Shown here piece after piece: positions 1 through 11,839 of a DNA stretch of 58,000 nucleotides. A program made the position numbers and the translations under genes. Location: the NCBI GenBank assembly GCA_029204225.1, contig CM055102.1, positions 47,404,870 through 47,462,869 of the forward strand. The letters run 5' to 3'. The notes below the pieces were generated by a model, which searched no databases, was not told the DNA's origin, and was given only the letters and a program-made list of their open reading frames with translations. The DNA comes from Diphasiastrum complanatum. Its lineage: Eukaryota; Streptophyta; Lycopodiopsida; Lycopodiales; Lycopodiaceae. Each line of letters opens with the position of its first letter. Positions within the stretch are counted from its first letter, which is position 1.

Positions 1-368
1 TTTGAAAAAAAAAATTTGAAAATGGAGAATGCGTCCGAACGCGGACACGTGAGTGATTAGTCCACTTAGCCTACCCATGAATACAGTGTCTTAGTGCTAC
101 GCCAACCCCATGTCGTACACATGTGGCTATAAGACCACCGGTCACATGTTGGCTAACCCTAGTCACTGCCCGCCAGATTACAAGTTAACCTAGTGCTCTA
201 CCAAACTCACCAAGCAGCACGTTGCATGCAAATACACCAGGTTGCGATTGTAACACACCTAGACATGACTGGCCTTAGGTGCCTCTGATGGGGAGATATC
301 AACTGTCTCAAATTGGTCCTATGATATCTGGAGCTACCGCTCTCGTCAAAATATGTTGGATCCTAACA
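1..368 (-). mobile_element. Ty3/gypsy 3' LTR, cut by window edge
   Basis: Read on the minus strand, the polyprotein remnant at 533-1818 runs into a purine tract (GAGGAGAGAGAG) followed by TGTTAGGATCC, the usual polypurine tract then TG start of a 3' LTR. The LTR would begin at 368 and continue past position 1, so its end and target duplication are not visible. The placement is inferred from the PPT/TG signature and position behind pol; there is no second LTR here to compare. Confidence 0.5.
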
Positions 369-1818
369 CTCTCTCTCTCCTCAAGAATGTCATCGCTCCT
401 CGATGACAAACTCAAGACAGGACCTTTGTAGCTAGACCTAGTTGTCCCATGTCGCTTCGGACAATGGTAATCCTTTCTAAACTACCAAAAACTTAAGGAT
501 CGAACAATTTCTTAGTCGTCATTGTCTCCATACTAAGATATGCTCGGGCCATGATCTATCATATGTTGTTCTTGTAGGGCTATGACACTGCCCACTAGGC
601 TATCACCTCCATGCAAACATTTCTTTAAACGACTTCCATGAAAAACCGGATGCACATTGCATCCCTCACGCAGTTGCAACTTATAAGCTACCTCACTGAC
701 CTTTTTGATAATTTGCCATGGTCCACATACCTTGGTGATAGCTTTGCACACTTGCCAGTTCTCATCACCTTAGATTTAGGTGGCACTAGCAAAAAGGCCA
801 TATCACCTCTCTTGAAGTCCCTGTACAAGCGATTTTCATGTACATAAGTCTCCACTCTAGCTTGAGCCTTGGAAAGACTTTAACGCGCTTAATCCAACTT
901 AGCGTGCCTTTAATTCAAGAACTCTACAACGCTAGGTACCTTCCTAGGAATCCCTAGAGTCGTTGGACTCATCAGCTGGAATTTGATTAAGCTCAAATGG
1001 GCTCATCCCTGTGGACACATGCTTTTTATCATTATACACATACTCTACTAATGGCAAATATTTCACCCAATTAGTCTGCATTTCACTAACATATGCTCTA
1101 AGCATATCCTCTAGGACCTGGTTGACTATCTCAGTTTGCCCATTCGTTTGTGCGTGTTCACTACTACCCTTCCACAATTGTGTTCCCAATTTGGCGAACA
1201 ACGCTGTCCAAATTCCAAAATGTTCCTGTGAAGTTGGGATCCCTGTCTGAGATAATGGACTTTGGAAATCCATGGAATCTCACTACATGATCAATGAACA
1301 ATTCTGTAACTTGCGGAGCTATCACTTTGGCGGCAATAAAATGAGCCATCTTAGTGAACCTGTCCACAAGTACCAAGATCGAATCCATCACTTCGTAGTC
1401 CAACAATAAAACCCATAGAGATGCCCTCCCACCGACTGTGGGGAGGGGGAAGGGGGGGGGTTATCTCCAATAAATGGGGTAAACTAGGCGAACTTGCCCT
1501 CTCTGCCTCGTTCACCTGACAAGGCGTGCAGCACCGAATGTACTCTCTGATGTCTCGCCGCATATGTGGCCAGAAGAAGTGCCGACTTACTAACACAGAT
1601 GTCTTATCCATTCCATGATCCCCTACGCGAGGACTACCATGACACTCGTGAAGGATCTTATGGCGAAGTCCATTCATGTTTGGCACGTAATATTTTTTAT
1701 CTCTCTTTAGCACACCTCCCACTATGGCGTACGCAAGATATGTGTATGCCTCATCAGGGGAGATAGATGTGGCTGCTCCGTCCGAAATACCAATAATGAT
1801 GTGTGCAATAGGCCACAC
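369..1818 (-). pseudogene. Ty3/gypsy pol remnant: integrase and C-terminal tail
   Basis: This is the 3' part of a gypsy polyprotein in several frames. At 1351-1818 there is an integrase zinc-binding region, with HECHGSPRVGDHG followed by CCTPCQ (HHCC type). At 1164-1406 comes the catalytic core with LVDRFTKMAHFI and IISDRDPNF, carrying two of the three acidic residues. At 944-1273 HAQTNGQTEIVNQVLEDML carries the GQTE block next to the catalytic Glu. At 533-751 is the tail motif VHPVFHGSRLKKCL that precedes the chromodomain-like end. Integrase would join the element cDNA to host DNA in the nucleus. The frames overlap or are offset and stops separate them, so the gene is dead. Protease, RT and RNase H are absent. 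Confidence 0.85.
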
Positions 1819-1877
1819 ACGCTTGCAGTGCTCATCTCTTTGTTGAGCCTATCTAATCTCATTAATATGCTAACAGT

Positions 1878-1941
1878 AATAAAGATCAATAAAGATCAAT
1901 TTATGATCAATAAAGATCAATTTATGACTAATAAGGATCAA
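1878..1941. repeat. Short A/T-rich tandem repeat
   Basis: The words AATAAAGATCAA and TTTATGA alternate about three times in this stretch as a degenerate direct repeat of roughly 10 and 22 bp. It lies just outside the gypsy integrase remnant and has no coding content. Confidence 0.6.
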
Positions 1942-2539
1942 AACTGAAAATACACTACACCAATCCAGAATGCTAAAAGTAGAATAATTAAGTCTAAATG
2001 ATACTAGACAAAGTACACTTCACTACCATTTAACGATGTACGCAACATTCAATTAGATGAAGTACAACAAGAAGGTACAAACTATAACTATCATTCTTTG
2101 TTAAGTCTTGTTGACACAAGTACAAGTGGCATTTTATAAATGGTAACATCAAGTACAATCATGAGAGTACAATGAGGCAGCATCAAGTTACACAAATGAT
2201 GGCCATACGAACTCACGAGATGCCCTCTTATTTATAGGCATTTTGTTTTCTCTCTCTAGTCTCACCTACCCCTAGGTGCCTACCCTACCTACTCACCTAG
2301 CACACCTACTTCAACTACCTCACCTACCTTCTTACTAGACAACACAAGTAAAATGTACTAGTTTGATGTAGACTATTAGTAGAGGTTCATGTAGGCTTTA
2401 CTATCTATACAAAAATTACATAGGGGTCTAAAGAAAAGCTTTTGGCCTATACAATTTAATTTCTAGATTTACATTAATCATCTGTCAATAACCAAGCCTT
2501 CTTTTGTCACTTTGATGTAAGCACTTCCTTAAGTGGCTT
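1942..2539. other. Unassigned A/T-rich sequence
   Basis: No ORF, RNA gene or element signature was recognised. The text from about 2230 to 2340 is rich in CCTACC and CACCTA words, a loosely repetitive pyrimidine-rich patch. Confidence 0.4.
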
Positions 2540-2625
2540 ACATGGAAAACTAGATGCACTTGACCACCTCACCAATTTTCTTAATGACCTTCCATGGTTC
2601 ACACCTTGGTGGTGTTTCTTAGACT
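2540..2625 (-). pseudogene. Gypsy integrase-tail fragment
   Basis: The minus-strand translation contains PWKVIKKIGEVV, which parallels WQIIKKVSEVAYKLQL in the gypsy remnant at 533-751. At nucleotide level GGAAAACTAGATGCAC and CTTCCATGGTTCACA resemble the words at about 640-725. It is therefore a second, shorter copy of the same integrase-tail region on the same strand. It has stops and no neighbours in frame. Confidence 0.55.
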
Positions 2626-2949
2626 TACAAGTGTATATTACCTTCGACTTGGAAGGAATTCGCAAAAAAGACTAAAGCGCCCACTTCCAACTCCCCCTAA
2701 AGGTACAATGCTCGCATGCATAACCTTTTGCTCGTGCTTGAGCCTTGAAAGAGTTTAGCCTCATAGCCTCAAGCCTACCCTGCATCCTGGTTAAAAACTC
2801 ACCAGCACCTAAGGAATACGTATGATAACTGGACACGCTAGTTAATAACCATAAGTCAACATACGAGCCCTATGATCCTAAGTTTTCTACAATTCAAGTG
2901 ATCTTCCAACTTTCACCAACTACCATCACTCAAGTGCTTCTACAAAGCT

Positions 2950-3060
2950 AGCAATACCCACAAAATAGTACTTAGTTGAGATGGCTGACCTATTGACAAC
3001 GCCACTTGGGAGCCCATTGATGATATTGCCCATATGCTATTGCTCGACAATTAGGCCATG
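2950..3060 (+). pseudogene. Gypsy chromodomain remnant (plus strand)
   Basis: In one plus-strand frame the sequence reads PIDNATWEPIDDIAHMLL, a close match in style to the WEP(I/E) block of chromodomain-like tails in plant gypsy integrases. In the family that tail is thought to guide integration to particular chromatin. Stops precede and follow it. It lies about 160 bp before an LTR start at 3216 on the same strand, which is the expected order, and it is on the opposite strand from the fragments at 1-2.6 kb, so it is a separate element. Confidence 0.55.
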
Positions 3061-3215
3061 TCTTGAGTGACCACCATTGATTCTCATACTTTATAGGCTT
3101 CTTAGCCTTGGTCTATGATATCATTTCGATTGTTTTTAAGCATCAATAGTAGCTGTCTTTTAACACACATTCTTCTGAAGCCCACATTGAGAGCAATGTC
3201 TTGTTGGTAGGGGAG

Positions 3216-3650
3216 TGTTATGGACATACCACATAAGTAGTATAGGATCTTACTTTGTAGCAGTGACATTATTGGTCATATGACTTGGTTTTTATTGTTG
3301 GGTCCAATTTATTGTTTTTAAGGGCTTAATCAGTATTTGTCATATGGTTGATGGACCCTACCAAACGTGGGGTAGGCCCACCAGGAACCCACTAGTCCTT
3401 GAGATTATTTTTGCTCTTCGTTATTGGTGTTAGGGTCCACTAGCCCTAATCTTATAGTAGCTTCTTGGAAGGTTTCCCAGAAGGTCCTCCAAATCACTAT
3501 GAATTAGCCCTTAATTGGTCCATCTATGGCTTATTATTTGACATTCTTTCCTTGTAGCTCTTAAACTAATGATAATAAGTGATGTTCTTTCAGTGTTCTT
3601 TGTTGAAGAATTGTATTGTGCTCATTCATTAGTATCTATTGCTCTTCAAG
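3216..3650 (+). mobile_element. Probable gypsy 3' LTR (end uncertain)
   Basis: A purine tract TAGGGGAG at 3208-3215 is followed directly by TGTTATGGACATACC, an arrangement typical of a polypurine tract and LTR start. The chromodomain remnant just upstream supports the call. The right end is a guess, because no partner LTR or target duplication was found. Confidence 0.4.
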
Positions 3651-3938
3651 TGATGCCAAAATTTGTGATAAATAGGTTCGTACCAGCAATGTTGCTAAGC
3701 AGTCCGAAACAAATAAACAAAGCAACAAAAGGCAGGAAAACTGGTAGAAAACATCCTTATCTACAAACAAATGTTTTTGCATGTCAAGAAGAGACAAAAA
3801 ACAAAACACAAAAAAACTAACATAAAAAATTTCAACACTAAAGAATTTACACCAAAATGAATGCCCATTGATCTCATTCAATGATGGCAAACAACGACAT
3901 CAAACTGGCTTACAAATTGCAAGACATAAATTTCAAGG
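3651..3938. other. Unassigned sequence
   Basis: A/T-rich sequence with short random ORFs on both strands. No domain or repeat signature was recognised. Confidence 0.4.
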
Positions 3939-4195
3939 TCATCTTTCTTGTGTAACATAAAAACATTTTGCATCAGGCTCTCGACGAGACTTGGTCAAAT
4001 CAAGAAGTCTCGACTTTGAAAAATCTAAAGGTAGCTTAAAAAATCTCAAATGGCAATGCCAATATTTTGGTACATCAATTCTAGCACTTCCATCAGACTC
4101 AAGGTGCTCCTTCACAAGCGTCCGAAGCACAGCTACATAACATTGGGCATCCCTAGGCCCTTTGGTGCAATTGTAGGACCCATGAGGCAGATGTT
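3939..4195 (-). other. Unidentified coding-like patch
   Basis: A minus-strand frame reads GPRDAQCYVAVLRTLVKEHLE and on to ARIDVPKYW. Its amino-acid mix resembles real coding sequence rather than a random A/T-rich ORF. Upstream stops in that frame mean that, if real, it begins at a splice acceptor such as the AG near 4205. It lies on the same strand as the first-exon candidate at 4646-4948 and could be a later exon of the same gene or pseudogene, but phase through the intervening sequence could not be resolved. I do not recognise the protein. Confidence 0.25.
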
Positions 4196-4645
4196 GGTCC
4201 CTTCATGGCTACATAAATGCAATGTGCATAAAACTTTGGCGAGAGGACCTACAGCTACTGAACTGGGCCCTCCGGGCATTAATTATTCGACAGCTTGAAA
4301 AAGAACTGTGCTAACGTATGTATCCAATGGTAAATTAGAAGCAAGTAATAATCTGATCTCTGAACTTACTTTTTACCATTAATACCTACAGAACGGAAAA
4401 AGTGAAAGCACAGCTGTGGCATTATATCAAACTTCAATGTCCCAGATCTCTAGATGCTGCACTAACGGAGTCATTATCACTTTAATAATAAAGTTCTTTC
4501 CTGAAGATTGATTCTGTTTCTGAAAGTTCTGGTCATCCAGCAGTAGCATACAAGACTTAAGTCCAAACTGCTAAAATCAGAAGCCTTTATTTTTGACAAA
4601 ACAAAAGCATTAACAGACTATTGCTACTAGGATAAAAGCAGCTAC
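4196..4645. other. Possible intron between exon-like pieces
   Basis: No coding signal was recognised. On the minus strand it begins with GTAGCTGC directly after the candidate exon at 4646-4948 and contains pyrimidine tracts ending in AG (for example CTTTTTCCGTTCTGTAG near 4390), as intron sequence could. This is inference only. Confidence 0.2.
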
Positions 4646-4948
4646 CTTTGACAAATCTTCGGAATTTTCATGGGAACTCATTTTCGTGGCACAGCCGAGG
4701 TGGCTAACACCAGAGGCAGGTACGATCCTTGACCTAATTGGCTGATGACTCTTGTTGATTGGATCAAACCCCGGGATGTGAGTAGCTTCTAAAATGCGGG
4801 GCGCCTTCAAAGAGCGTACAAATGCGCACTTGGGAGAAGCGCTAAAGAAAGATGCAGCGCATTCTTGACCTTGCAGCAGCGACGTGGATCCCAAAAGAGC
4901 GCGCAATAATGTGAAAATGTGAGAATGCGTATTAATTGCAGGAGGCAT
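4646..4948 (-). CDS. Candidate first exon with transit-peptide-like N-terminus
   Basis: An ATG at 4948 opens exactly 101 codons that end in SHENSEDLSK immediately before CAAAG|GTAGCT, a reasonable 5' splice site, so the exon would end in phase 0 at 4646. Residues 1-85 are rich in Ser, Ala, Leu and Arg/Lys and poor in acidic residues (SFFSASPK, FVRSLKAPR), as in organelle transit peptides. The acidic, polar segment after CATKMSS could start the mature protein. The frame stays open a further 39 codons upstream without an ATG. I do not recognise the protein, and it may be a gene, a pseudogene or chance. It differs in style from all transposon sequence nearby. Confidence 0.3.
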
Positions 4949-5094
4949 GAGAAGAATGAATTGCGTATGACTACTAGAATTTGGAAGCTGACGACAACAA
5001 GATATGCAACAATGATGAAGTGCTCCAATTAGTTGGAACTTAAACAATTTTACTTTAGTGAACAAAACAAGATGGTACTCTCAAAAATGTGTGT

Positions 5095-5097
<3 letters not shown>

Positions 5098-5135
<38 letters not shown>
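5098..5135. repeat. (GA)n microsatellite
   Basis: An uninterrupted GA repeat of about 19 units. Confidence 0.97.
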
Positions 5136-5138
<3 letters not shown>

Positions 5139-5332
5139 TCCTTAAACAAAACGCTATTTGCACATTCTCATTAGTCACGTTTGCCTTGGAATGTCATTGA
5201 AAATCTAGAGAGAGAACATGTGTGTTTTGGGAAGCTTTTAGAGAGAGAACACGTGTTTTTTGAAACTTTTGGACGGAAGTTTCTAGAGAGAGAAAAACCA
5301 GGTGTAAAATTGTGAGGCTCACAAGAATGTGA

Positions 5333-5336
<4 letters not shown>

Positions 5337-5386
<50 letters not shown>
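5337..5386. repeat. (AG)n microsatellite
   Basis: An uninterrupted AG repeat of about 25 units, 200 bp from the previous one. Between them GAGAGAGAACA words recur at about 5209, 5240 and 5286, so both tracts may have grown from a shared GA-rich seed sequence. Confidence 0.97.
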
Positions 5387-5388
<2 letters not shown>

Positions 5389-6542
5389 ACATGAAGGAGT
5401 TTCGGCTTACTTGGCTCGTTGACATGGGTCAATAGGGGTTGTCGACCAAGTTGTGGCCAAGTCTTGGGTCTCTTGCCTCCAAGTATGTCGACGGGTTCGT
5501 TGACTCCTTCGTGTGGTTAGCAGGATCTTTGAATAGCATGTGGCCAATGCAAGGAAACCAATTGACCTCCCACCACTAAGCTTATTTGCAAGCAACAAAG
5601 AGAGATGTCATGTGCAACATGTTTCTATCATCATGTGGAGCAAAGACATCATAATGCTCCACTTGTGAAAGCCTCCAAAGAAACATTGTTTCACTGAAGA
5701 AGAAGCTGGTGAATTTAGGTGGTTCATGATTAAAACGGGTTGCACATCTAAGGAGCATACTTCTTTGGTCGTATGCTTATTTTCTTGTAGAATTGCTAGT
5801 TTTTCAAATGCTTATTTTTGTGTCATGACCATGATTGCACTAATCTCGAGTTAATGTCCCATAAGGAGGTCAGTAGGCCTAGCTCGACCTACAAATTAAT
5901 TATGACTATGAAATTAACGTTGGTTAATGACCACCTAGATTTTTCCTAGGAATCTACAAGAAAATGCAATTTAAGATTAGAGTAGTCTATCTGATAGGGA
6001 TCACCATGCATTCTCCTTCGAGGTTACAAGTACTCCCTTAATTCTATGTTTTGGATAAGCCCCCAAATTGTCTCTCTTTCAAGAAGCTAATAATGTTTGT
6101 CTGTGTCTGTGAACAATCTATTATCTTTCTTCTATGATTTTGTTCTACTAATAGGTTTTCTATTGCCTATAGAAACTAGTTTTTGAATTTGTTTGGTGTC
6201 TTTGTATTTTTTGGCAAGCTTATTAGGAGCCTCAAGGTTACTAGGCAAAGTAGCTCACATATGAATATCTTGTTATAGGGCCTTAGGTTTGTCTAGGTGG
6301 GGATGCAACACATAAGCAATGTTATGAATTGAGATAAGACCTATATGTGAAAGATTTCAGATCCTTAAGATCCAATCTACTTGAATGATCTTTGGTTAGA
6401 AAGAGAAATACACTACCAATTTCACCAATGTAGAAAAATCAGCATCTACACACAATTTGAGATGCAAACACTAATAGAACTTGATCAAACTTTAATGAAA
6501 TGATTATGTACTGTTGTTGTCCGTACAAAACCAGCAAGCTAC
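5387..6542. other. Unassigned sequence
   Basis: No gene or element signature was recognised. Short ORFs here are shadows in low-complexity sequence. Confidence 0.4.
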
Positions 6543-6976
6543 TGTATTTCACACGTGTGGATCCAAAAATAGCAAATATAGATCATTCTACACATAGAAT
6601 TGCAAGTAATCACCAAGATAGTGCACCAATGGATAGTAGAACCCAAGAGAACCATGTATAAGCATGAAATGAGATAGAGAAGAGAGAAGATGACTCTCTC
6701 CACGAGTTACATCCTTTTATAACAGGTCCAAACCCTATTTGGCCACTTGGGTTTCCCACCAAAATGCTAACCCTACCAATTTTGGGTCTAGATTCAATGT
6801 ACCCAACTTATTTAAATTGAATCTACTCAAACTCGCATTCAAAAGTGTTTATTCAAATGAAATTTAGACTAATGAACTTTGAAAAGTCAACCTCTAAGTC
6901 TAAAACAAGTTTTGGTCTCAATATGCCAAATATGAAAATATTGCAAAATGTGATGAAACTAGTTGAATCTTTCACA
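6543..6976 (-). mobile_element. Ty1/copia 3' LTR
   Basis: On the minus strand a purine tract (GTTGAAGAGGGAG, 6977-6989) is followed by TGTGAAAGATTC at 6976. The segment ends with CACACGTGTGAAATACA at 6543, giving a 434-bp LTR with TG/CA ends. The closing motif CACACGTGTGAAAT recurs at the end of the unrelated-length LTRs at 41204 and 46699, which supports both ends and suggests a related copia lineage. No 5' partner LTR was found. Confidence 0.7.
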
Positions 6977-6983
6977 CTCCCTC

Positions 6984-7532
6984 TTCAACTAGTTTTAGCA
7001 TAGACTTTGATAATACTCCAAGTGAAGTCCTATGCTTCATGAACAAGTCTTTTCCCAATGCTTTGGTGAAGATATCAGCTACACATTCCCTTGAAGACAC
7101 ATGTTGAAGCTCCACCTCCTTTGCAATGACTCGCTCCCTCACAAAATGATATTGTATCTCAATATGCTTGCTCCTAGCATGAAAAATAGGATTGGATGCC
7201 ATTTTTTGGGCTGATTGATTGTCACAAAAGATGATTGGGCTCTCTGAAAAATCCAGCAAGTGAAGATCCTTGATCATCCTCTTGATCCATACCATCTCCT
7301 TTGTGCAATGTGTAAGAGCTTTGTACTCGGCCTCACTAGATGACAATGAGATAGTGGCTTGTTTCTTTGACATCCATGATATAGCTCTATCACCTATGAA
7401 AATACAATAAGAACTAATGGATTTTCTATCCATTACATCTCCAGCATAGTCCAAATTTGAAAATCCAAAAAGATTAGGTGATGATCCCTCATACAATATG
7501 CCAAAATCTCGAGTTCCAATGATGTACCTCAA
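6984..7532 (-). pseudogene. Ty1/copia RNase H domain
   Basis: The frame encodes the copia RNase H region: YIIGTRDFGILYEG at its start, then FSNLDYAGDVMDRKS, ISWMSKKQATISLSSSEAEY (the conserved SSSEAEY block), IIFCDNQSAQKMASNPIFH, RSKHIEIQYHFVRE and VADIFTKALG near the end. RNase H would degrade the RNA strand during reverse transcription in the virus-like particle. The frame runs directly into the PPT and LTR, the normal order. Upstream it breaks: RT is missing and replaced by unrelated sequence to about 8200, so the element is a deletion or rearrangement product. Confidence 0.9.
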
Positions 7533-7543
7533 AACTCACTTTC

Positions 7544-8200
7544 CTAGCTTCCAATGCTCCTAGCATAGTTTTTGCCAATAGAACTTTGATCCATCATAAG
7601 AATGATCTTCTTTCTAAGAATAGATCTCCTTTCAATGATCATGTAATTCTCAAAATAGAAACAACCATAATTGATATAGAGAATAGTGTCCACTTGGGAT
7701 GCTTCACTATTTCTTACATCAATTTTACATGTAAAAATGTGACTAGAACATGAAGAATCAAATAGAATGTAAATGAAATGATTCCACCATGCTTCCAACT
7801 CTGAACTCTCTGGAAAAATACAGCAAACAAACAATAAATGTGAATGATAAACTTTTGCTTGCATGTCTCCTCCTCCTTTGTCCTTTGTTGCCTTGTATCC
7901 ACCATGATACTCCATGAATGAGCCTCCATCTTCATCTTGCCACAAGAAACCATCAAACCTTGGAAATCCATGAGTAGGTGAGTACATTAATGATGCAAAT
8001 CTAGCACCACATGACTCCATAAACCAAGTAGTCCATCTTCAAGATCTACTTGACACAAGAAAGTGACCATGAATTTACCAAAAATTGACAATCTCCAAGT
8101 ATTGGCACCAAGTAGCTCAACACTTGAGAACTTAGCCATGGATGAGTGACATAATGAACCTCCAAGAGCTTCATTTCCATCAGCAAAATCAGCCAAAAAT
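7544..8200 (-). other. Unrecognised insert between copia RT start and RNase H
   Basis: Most of RT should lie here in the copia order but is absent. The longest minus-strand frame (7544-8020) has no RT motif such as YVDD and I recognise no family. It is either another element's internal sequence or a diverged filler left by the rearrangement. Confidence 0.4.
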
Positions 8201-8201
8201 G

Positions 8202-8853
8202 CTAGTACAAATCCAACATCAAAACAATGCTCACCAATGTCTTGACTAGCTCCAAATTGCCAACTTCCCTTTTGACTAGTTGAAGCGCTTTGAGATCAAT
8301 TTCTTGATCTTCAACTTGATAATCAACACAAGAAGATCCTCCAAAAGATGTTTCACTCTTCATAAGAGCTTGATACTCAAGATCCATTGGTTGGATCCAC
8401 TCCTCTTCTTTCCTTGCTTGATCTACACTTGTAGGCTCATCCAAAGAGGTTGGGAAAGCAACATAATTTCCAGAAACTAGTTGCTTACCCTTTTGATCAT
8501 ATGTGAGCCTTGAAGGTACTTGTCTTTCTCTTGATGTTCTCCTTGGCTTTTGACTTGATGAAGGTCCATCATCACCACCATCCAACGTAGAATCCTTCTC
8601 ATCAACATCAAGAATGTTAGATCCATCTACTTTACCATCAATCATGCTTGAAGACACCTTTGGAATGTTTCCCTCATAAAAAATGACATCTCTACCAACA
8701 ATCACTTTGTTAGTAGAAGGAATGTAAACCTTGTAGGCTTTACTCACCTCACTATATCCAACAAAAATACCTCTTCTTGAAGATGGATCCTCCTTGGTCC
8801 TATCATCAAGAGTAATGTTGACATAGCATGTGCATCCAAAGGTTCTTAGAAAG
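8202..8853 (-). pseudogene. Ty1/copia integrase end and integrase-RT linker
   Basis: The minus-strand reading starts near 8853 with TFGCTCYVNI and GIFVGYSEVSKAYKVYIPS, the conserved copia block at the end of integrase, then VIVGRDVIFYEG. A Ser/Asp-rich linker and RRTSRERQVPSRL follow, and the RT start EEEWIQPMDLEYQALMKS. Conserved RT and catalytic integrase are missing on either side. It is in the same orientation as the RNase H and LTR at 6543-7532 and most likely belongs to the same element. Confidence 0.85.
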
Positions 8854-11094
8854 TTAGATAATCACAACTTTATGCGTTCTGATTGTCCAACAGGATCTTA
8901 AAACTTAATTCATACTCTAAAAACAAGAGTATCGTCCACCGAAGAGATTGGAGATGGTTTGTGTGTGGTACTTTTGTAATCAGATTCAACGTGAAGTATA
9001 GTTCTGAAATAAATGGAAGAGCAGTATGATATCGTGAGTTCCTCAGGCATCAAAGACAGCCATCGGTTTCACCTGAACCTAGATCAAAGATCAATAAATG
9101 TGTAGGAAGAATCATGAAATAGAAATTAGTCATTCACCAAGGAGACAATTGTGGGCTGATGCAAAAAAGATATGCAACTGCCAACTGTATCATTCCTACA
9201 GTCCTCCAGAATGTTTCTCTCTCAAAAAGCTTCGAAATGTGAGAATCTTTTTTGGTTAATTTAAACATGTTTTTAAGGAAAAAAACCAATAAAATCATTA
9301 CATTGACACACTTCATGTGTGTAAAATCATTTTGAATGCACATCGTTTTAAAAAACTACATATTGTCTTTCTAAATATAAAAACTTCAATGATAATTTGT
9401 ATCAGCAAGTTGGCAAACACATTCCTTTTCTATTTGACTCATATTTGATTTGTATTTTCTATCTAACTCATATTTGTGTTCAATTATACAACACCGTTGA
9501 GATCAATGTTCTGACAATTTCAACATAGAAGAATTGAGCAATGCTCTAGCATATTGGAATTGAATGGAATGATTGTGGTGCGGCGCCAGCCTACTTAAAT
9601 AGATTCTCTATCAATGAGAAAAAGGTCCAATTTTGATCAAAAGCATAGAAACATGTAAAGTCAAGTAGTATGGTTAGCCAGCTAAATTTTGACCTGTGGC
9701 AAGGATGTCTAACCCTAAGTAAAGAGTACAATATATCCAAACTTATGTTCATGCCGACTCAATGTTGGTTACATATGTGAGAGTTACTCATTTTTTCTAT
9801 CTCGTGTTCCATGTGATGAATGTTTTCCCTACTCGAAATCTTTGAGAAATAAGAGTAAGACAAGCGTGATTGTTTGCTACTTGGCTAGGACAATTCCAAT
9901 TTAACCAACTTACTCATAAAACGTAGCACATACAAGATATGTAGCTAGGTTGTGCAAAGACTAGTGATTTACATATATCAGACCAGCTTGCGATATGAGC
10001 AGCACCCTTTATTGAAATGTAAAAGTATGGAATAAGATTATATTCTTATTCACTGGTTTTGATCTTATCTTAGTCTTTGGACCCAGGCCAACAAGAGAGC
10101 GATGCCTCATCAACAATGTGACTCTATATAAACTTCCATTCTTGCATATTTCACATGCAATAGAGCTCATTTGGAGTTTGTGTCATGCGACTCCACTCTC
10201 TTTCTTGCTCTACTTGTTATCTCCCATTTTGGTTGAGTGTTGTTAAGCATGTTATGGAGGTAGAGTTGAAGGAGCAAGGAAAGAAACATGTAAAACTCCA
10301 ACAGGGAGCAAATTTTGTCTATAAATTACTCAAAAGTGAACTCAAAATTTCATTGTTTCCATGCCTTCTCTGACATAGAACAATAGTAGAGACAACTTCA
10401 AAAAGCCATAATTGGAAGAGAGTATAGTTTTTAAGCAAGCATATGATGGCCTTGTAATGATTGTTAGTGTTACTATTATTTGTCGACATTCACAAAATGC
10501 ATGTTTGTAATAACAACCAACTTTTGTCTGACTAAACATGCACTCGCACTATGTTGTACAAAATCTCTCTCAAATATTATTTTGTCCCTATTGATAGGAA
10601 GTAAGATCAGAATCAAGACCTTTTTATCACTCAACATGAAACACTCAAAAAATTATGGTGCCAGCTGCCATTCAAGAAAAATAAATAGCTGCTGGATGCA
10701 TCAAGAGCAAAGTTCGACAAAATCTTAAGTTACAGATTTTGAGTTCATTTTATGAACAAAAAATATCAAAAGCTTCAAATTTACTCAGATATCAAGAAGC
10801 CATGCACCTTCAAATTGATTCGAATCCTGTGACAAATGTAAAACCCATTGATCGACCCACACCATACAACTAAAAGAGCTCTTCTTGTTCTATGAAATCA
10901 TCAGCAGCTAAAAATATGCACAAGCAATTCAAATTTAGTAGCACCAGAAAACAACATAATCATCAACAGCTTAGCACCATAGTAACTGGACTAGCCTAAA
11001 ATACAGAAGTCCATTGCCTTGACCCATTCATTCTATGCACGCAAATCTCCAGTGAAAGCATCATATTTACATTTGTACATAGACCAATCTTGTC
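8854..11094. other. Unassigned A/T-rich sequence
   Basis: No element or gene was recognised over about 2.2 kb. The part nearest 11095 (roughly 10700-11094), read on the minus strand, looks like a plant 3' UTR and goes with the exon-like pieces described next. Confidence 0.35.
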
Positions 11095-11133
11095 TTAGGT
11101 TCTGCTTATAACCATGACATTGTCCTCTTCATG
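11095..11133 (-). CDS. Candidate terminal exon
   Basis: On the minus strand TTTGTTTTGCAG (a strong-looking 3' splice site) is followed by 12 codons, HEEDNVMVISRT, and a TAA stop. It joins in phase to the 40-nt exon candidate at 11840-11879. The acceptor, short open frame and UTR-like sequence downstream are visible; that they form a host gene is inference. The protein is not recognised. Confidence 0.3.
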   Translation of the reverse strand, partial: HEEDNVMVISRT

Positions 11134-11839
11134 CTGCAAAACAAAGTCAATCTACGGTCAGGATACAGATATGTAAAGCTTATTTAATCTCTTCCAAAGT
11201 ACAAGATACAAATACGCTACTGTAATCGCTAAAACAGTAGTACCCATCATTTTGCTGCATCATGATGATACAAAAGCTATTGGCAACCAAACAAAGTATA
11301 CTAAGAGTAGAACATGGCAAAAGTGTGTCAAACAAAAAGGTATAATTTAGCACCACCGCTTTCCTTGCTCACAAACTAGCATCAAAGACTATTTAAAGGA
11401 ATGCATTTTAATGGAGGAACATAATGAAGCGACACTATCCTAATAATCAGATAAGCTGAATTATGAATATTCCATGTCCAGTCGAAATATTCACAACTCT
11501 GAATATAGTTGTGACTATACACGTGTGATCATCTAATTAGCCTATGATGACATGGCAAAGAACCAACTCAACAATTTGTACACATGCCAACATTTCATTG
11601 GTTTAGACTGGATAAGTTTCTAAGATACAGAATGACATGCCTTCGTTTCCTATATGTATTTCATTTTCATTCTAATGTAATATTGAGAGTTTTCATCCTT
11701 GTCTCTGTTCTGTCATGGAAAGTGTATGTACCTCGGAGTTCGTAGTGTTCTGTCGTGCACAGTAGATGCATAGAGTTGTATCACACTCTTTACTTTACTG
11801 AATCAAATTCGAATATACATGAAGACTAAGAAACCATAC
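11134..11839 (-). other. Possible 706-bp intron
   Basis: On the minus strand this begins GTATGG and ends TTTGTTTTGCAG, fitting a plant GT-AG intron. No other feature was seen in it. Confidence 0.25.
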
